Shown: in pieces, positions 31,656-33,625 of the stretch
How positions within the stretch are numbered: the first letter of the stretch is position 1
How the letters are laid out: every line of letters begins with the position of its first letter
Assembly: GCA_934454435.1 (NCBI GenBank)
Contig: CAKSGA010000011.1
Location: 1 to 33,625 of the forward strand
Reading direction: 5' to 3'
Source: an uncultured Oscillospiraceae bacterium
GTDB taxonomy: Bacteria; Bacillota; Clostridia; Oscillospirales; Ruminococcaceae
DNA length: 33,625 bases
The notes under the pieces: model-generated
What the model was told of the DNA's origin: nothing
Database searches by the model: none
What the model saw: only the letters and a program-made list of their open reading frames with translations
Position numbers and translations under genes: made by a program

Positions 31656-33046
31656 CGTTTCACACCCCGTTTCTGTTTTGCGTCCTCAATTCTCTTGAAT
31701 TCCAGCCGGGCTTCTTCCGAAATACCGGCTTTTCGATAAAGAAAATCTGCTTCTTTGTCAAATCCGAGAGATTTCAAAAACTTGCAGCATAGCTGCCTTA
31801 TTACATTGGCAAGTACCTTATGCATGGGAGTAGCTTCCTTTGCCAGATCATCATATCCGCTAAAAGGGACGAGCATACAGTTGCTCAGCTTTGCAATATC
31901 GGTTATATGCCTTACGGCGGCTATAATCTTATCCTTAGCTTTGCTAAGTTCACTCTCTGCCTTCAGGCAGCGTTCTTCAAGCACCTTGTACCTCGGAAGA
32001 AGTTTATGATATGCTTTGCTGTCGTCAAGCAGTTCGTCTGCAAGCTCGTTATACTTCATATAGGAATTTTCTGCGTCCGTCAGTTTTTCGGAAAGCTCCG
32101 CTTCTTTTCGGGACAGTACGGTTTCTTTTTCAGCTATGATTTTTTCTCGGTGGTCAAGGGTAGTTTTCCTCATAGCGGCGGTCTTTTTCGCTGCTTCAAG
32201 TTTGTTGAACTCCTCCTCGGAAACCATTCTTTTGTTGAAAGGCAGTTTTGTGTTTTCTATGCCCTCGCTCTCGGCGGCGTCGTTCAGAAGTTTCAGCTCA
32301 TCCAGATTATCTGAAAGCTCCGCCTTCTGCTGTTCAAGGGCGGCTATCGTGTCCTTATGCTGCTTGTACTGCTCAACTGTGTAGGTGTAACCTCTGCCTT
32401 TTTGCGTTTCGGCAATTTCTATTCCGTGCTTACGGCATATTTCAGCGAGAACATCACGCTCCGCCAGCCTCCAACGATTTATGGTGTTCTCTCCCTCGCC
32501 GTAACCCATTTCTTTAAGAGCCTGCGCCAAACCATTCTGCGTATCAACGCCACGCTTGTAATGCCCGACAGGGATATAGTCGATATGTAGGTGCGGAGTA
32601 GCTTCGTCAACGTGGAGAACAGCGTTGAAAACAAAGAAATTCGGATTGCGCCCGGAAAATCCCTGCATATATTCGGTAAGACATTTGGCGGCAGTTTCTG
32701 CGTCAGCTGTGCCTATCCCCGTATCGCTCCTGTCGCCTATTTGCACAACATCTTCGTAAAAGCTCTTACGCTTGTCTGCGGCGGTAATCACGTTATTGCT
32801 GGGTGCATGGGAGAATGCATAGCGGAAATATCCATCTTTGATACGGCGGTCTGCTCGTTCCTGCTTTGCGTTGTAACGTTCGACTGCTTCCGAAAAGCAC
32901 TTATCATAAGCCTCAGTTATTGACATCTTTACAAAGGTTACGTTCTGACTGCTGCGGGAGCTGTCAACATTTTTCGGCTTGAATGTACGGTTGTTGTGGG
33001 AAAGACTGCCCTTGCCCTGACAATGGGATATGGTTTTCGCTTTCAC
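31652..33046 (-). CDS. MobV-family relaxase of IME2
   Basis: A 464-residue Pre/Mob relaxase. NVDSSRSSQNVTF (26-38) and the metal-binding HVDEATPHLHID (145-156) are intact. Residues about 210-370 form a long charged coiled coil (AALEQQKAELSDNLDEL, HREKIIAEKETVLSRKEAELSEKL). Start is GTG 33046 with GGAG 8 bases upstream. It is related to, but clearly different from, the IME1 relaxase. The coupled integrase follows. It should act on the inverted repeats upstream (33074-33183). Confidence 0.92.
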   Translation of the reverse strand: MKAKTISHCQGKGSLSHNNRTFKPKNVDSSRSSQNVTFVKMSITEAYDKCFSEAVERYNAKQERADRRIKDGYFRYAFSHAPSNNVITAADKRKSFYEDVVQIGDRSDTGIGTADAETAAKCLTEYMQGFSGRNPNFFVFNAVLHVDEATPHLHIDYIPVGHYKRGVDTQNGLAQALKEMGYGEGENTINRWRLAERDVLAEICRKHGIEIAETQKGRGYTYTVEQYKQHKDTIAALEQQKAELSDNLDELKLLNDAAESEGIENTKLPFNKRMVSEEEFNKLEAAKKTAAMRKTTLDHREKIIAEKETVLSRKEAELSEKLTDAENSYMKYNELADELLDDSKAYHKLLPRYKVLEERCLKAESELSKAKDKIIAAVRHITDIAKLSNCMLVPFSGYDDLAKEATPMHKVLANVIRQLCCKFLKSLGFDKEADFLYRKAGISEEARLEFKRIEDAKQKRGVKR

Positions 33047-33073
33047 TAATTTTCTCCTTTCGCTGCGGTATTT

Positions 33074-33183
33074 TTACCAACGGCTCTGCCATTGGTAACC
33101 CCTTAATACCTGTGACAGCAAGCTATCACAGGTACGGGGCTCTCCGAGGGGCGGGGGATTCGGATAATGCAAATCATTATCCG
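33074..33183. other. Candidate oriT region of IME2 (three inverted repeats)
   Basis: Three inverted repeats lie just upstream of mob: TTACCAA/TTGGTAA (33074-33098), TACCTGTGA/TCACAGGTA (33107-33134) and CGGATAAT/ATTATCCG (33161-33183), with a G-rich stretch (GAGGGGCGGGGGA) between the last two. Position and structure fit a MobV oriT; the nick site is not identified. Confidence 0.5.
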
Positions 33184-33229
33184 TGCGTTTGCTGCCGAAA
33201 CGACAGCCGTATTTGCTGAAAGCAAATTC

Positions 33230-33289
33230 AAGGTTGCAACATTGCAAGAATTTTATATACAGAGGTTTTGCAACCTTTGGTTTGCAATG
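33230..33289. repeat. Interleaved TTGCAA repeats able to form a pseudoknot
   Basis: AAGGTTGCAA (33230-33239) and CATTGCAA (33240-33247) are followed by their exact complements TTGCAACCTT (33268-33277) and TTGCAATG (33282-33289) in the same order. The A-B-A'-B' order permits an H-type pseudoknot with 10-bp and 8-bp stems. The palindrome TTGCAA occurs four times, so protein binding sites are an alternative. Confidence 0.5.
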
Positions 33290-33324
33290 TTTTTCAAAAC
33301 TGAAAAAGGATTTCTGAAAGAAAC

Positions 33325-33570
33325 TCAACAGCTGCGGCAGCAAAGAACAACCTGCTCCATAACCTCGTGTTCAATGTAAAGGCTGCGTGTTTTCTCCCAT
33401 GCCGCTATTTCGGTAAAGGTTTTCGGACGGGGATATTTCTCTGCGTACTGCTTACGGAGCAGCTTCCACATTTCCCATGCTTCTGCGTCGATTATCCTTG
33501 CGATTTCGTCGAATTTCTCTCCGACAAGTTCGGCAGTAATAATGTCTGTGATGTTGTATAATAAAACTTG
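33325..33570 (-). pseudogene. TnpV-like protein remnant of IME2, N-terminus cut off
   Basis: About 80 residues (LLYNITDIITAELVGEKFDE, AEAWEMWKLLRKQYAEKYPR, then EKTRSLYIEHEVMEQVVL) match the central and C-terminal parts of the TnpV-like pseudogene in IME1. The expected IGRWG start is absent: the similarity ends near 33570, where the -35 box of a plus-strand promoter begins, and a stop lies in frame at 33595-33597. It looks truncated by whatever brought in the next gene. Confidence 0.55.
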
Positions 33571-33596
33571 ACACCCCACGCTCAAAATAATATACT
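33568..33596 (+). promoter_or_regulatory. Promoter of the gene starting at 33618
   Basis: TTGACA, exactly 17 bases, TATACT, followed by AGGAGGG and ATG 33618. Confidence 0.8.
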
Positions 33597-33617
33597 AAAA
33601 TCAGGAGGGCGAAGGAC

Positions 33618-33625
33618 ATGTCAGA
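33618..33625 (+). CDS. Start of a plus-strand gene (only 2 codons in window)
   Basis: ATG 33618 follows AGGAGGGCGAAGGAC and a strong promoter. Only Met-Ser and two more bases are present, so no product can be named. Its promoter sits at the break point of the TnpV-like gene, so it may belong to a further inserted element. Confidence 0.6.

Larger units (their letters stand above)
30432..33625. mobile_element. IME2: second integrative element in tandem (left part)
   Basis: It starts at the shared att core. It has three 11-bp-period repeats, a terminator, a tyrosine integrase and a MobV relaxase coupled by ATGA, oriT-like inverted repeats, and a TnpV-like remnant; its right end lies outside the window. 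Same order as IME1 (att, arm repeats, int, mob) but the proteins are clearly diverged, so this is accretion of a different element rather than a duplication. Confidence 0.75.

Noticed and set aside
33161..33289. CRISPR array or plasmid-type iterons
   Set aside because: The repeats are short, inverted and irregularly spaced, with no constant repeat-spacer pattern.

Overview
The window looks like a chromosome segment of a strictly fermentative, Gram-positive Clostridia bacterium, most like Ruminococcus/Oscillospiraceae. Reasons: Firmicutes-style strong Shine-Dalgarno sites, HPr carrying both His15 and Ser46, a LysM-G5-M23 wall hydrolase, a ThiW-type ECF transporter, and integrative elements with MobV relaxases, DUF6076 and TnpV-like genes. 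No rRNA, tRNA or CRISPR array was seen.

Layout. (1) 1-2412: thiamine block: the end of thiC, a structured leader that closes over the ribosome site of thiW, then thiW, thiM and thiE (thiazole uptake, its phosphorylation, and joining to the pyrimidine). (2) 2464-5794, minus strand: a membrane-anchored LysM-G5-M23 peptidase, a lipoprotein and HPr. (3) 6090-14203, plus strand: a zinc-finger membrane protein, a dolichol-phosphate-mannose-synthase-like GT2, two related GT-C membrane glycosyltransferases (a likely surface glycan unit) and a TrkH/KtrB potassium transporter. (4) 14245-18421: tRNA methyltransferase-like gene, rsmI, a 59-residue membrane protein, folC, then rplM-rpsI with a perfect consensus promoter.

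(5) 18409-30446: an integrative mobilizable element (IME1) inserted in the last codons of rpsI. A 15-bp copy of the rpsI 3' end marks both ends, and each end carries two 11-bp-period repeats, probably integrase arm sites. It holds a tyrosine integrase, a MobV relaxase with an oriT-like inverted repeat, a rep gene broken at codon 3, an excisionase-like gene and a DUF6076 protein. Its AT-rich cargo is a tightly overlapped four-gene operon (29428-24346, minus): Phd-like antitoxin, a PD-(D/E)xK nuclease fused to an N6-adenine methyltransferase, HsdS, and a 461-residue unrecognised protein with an RNALFH (HEPN-type Rx4H) motif. No HsdR helicase is present. This is the best candidate for an undescribed system: a motorless, BcgI-like restriction-modification unit joined to a putative HEPN effector and an antitoxin.

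(6) 30432-33625: a second element (IME2) starts at the same att sequence, with its own 11-bp-period repeats, integrase and MobV relaxase, and runs off the window. Near the end, a TnpV-like gene is cut by the promoter of a new plus-strand gene that starts at 33618. Confidence is high for the housekeeping genes and the element boundaries, and moderate for the leader class, the HEPN assignment and the oriT sites.
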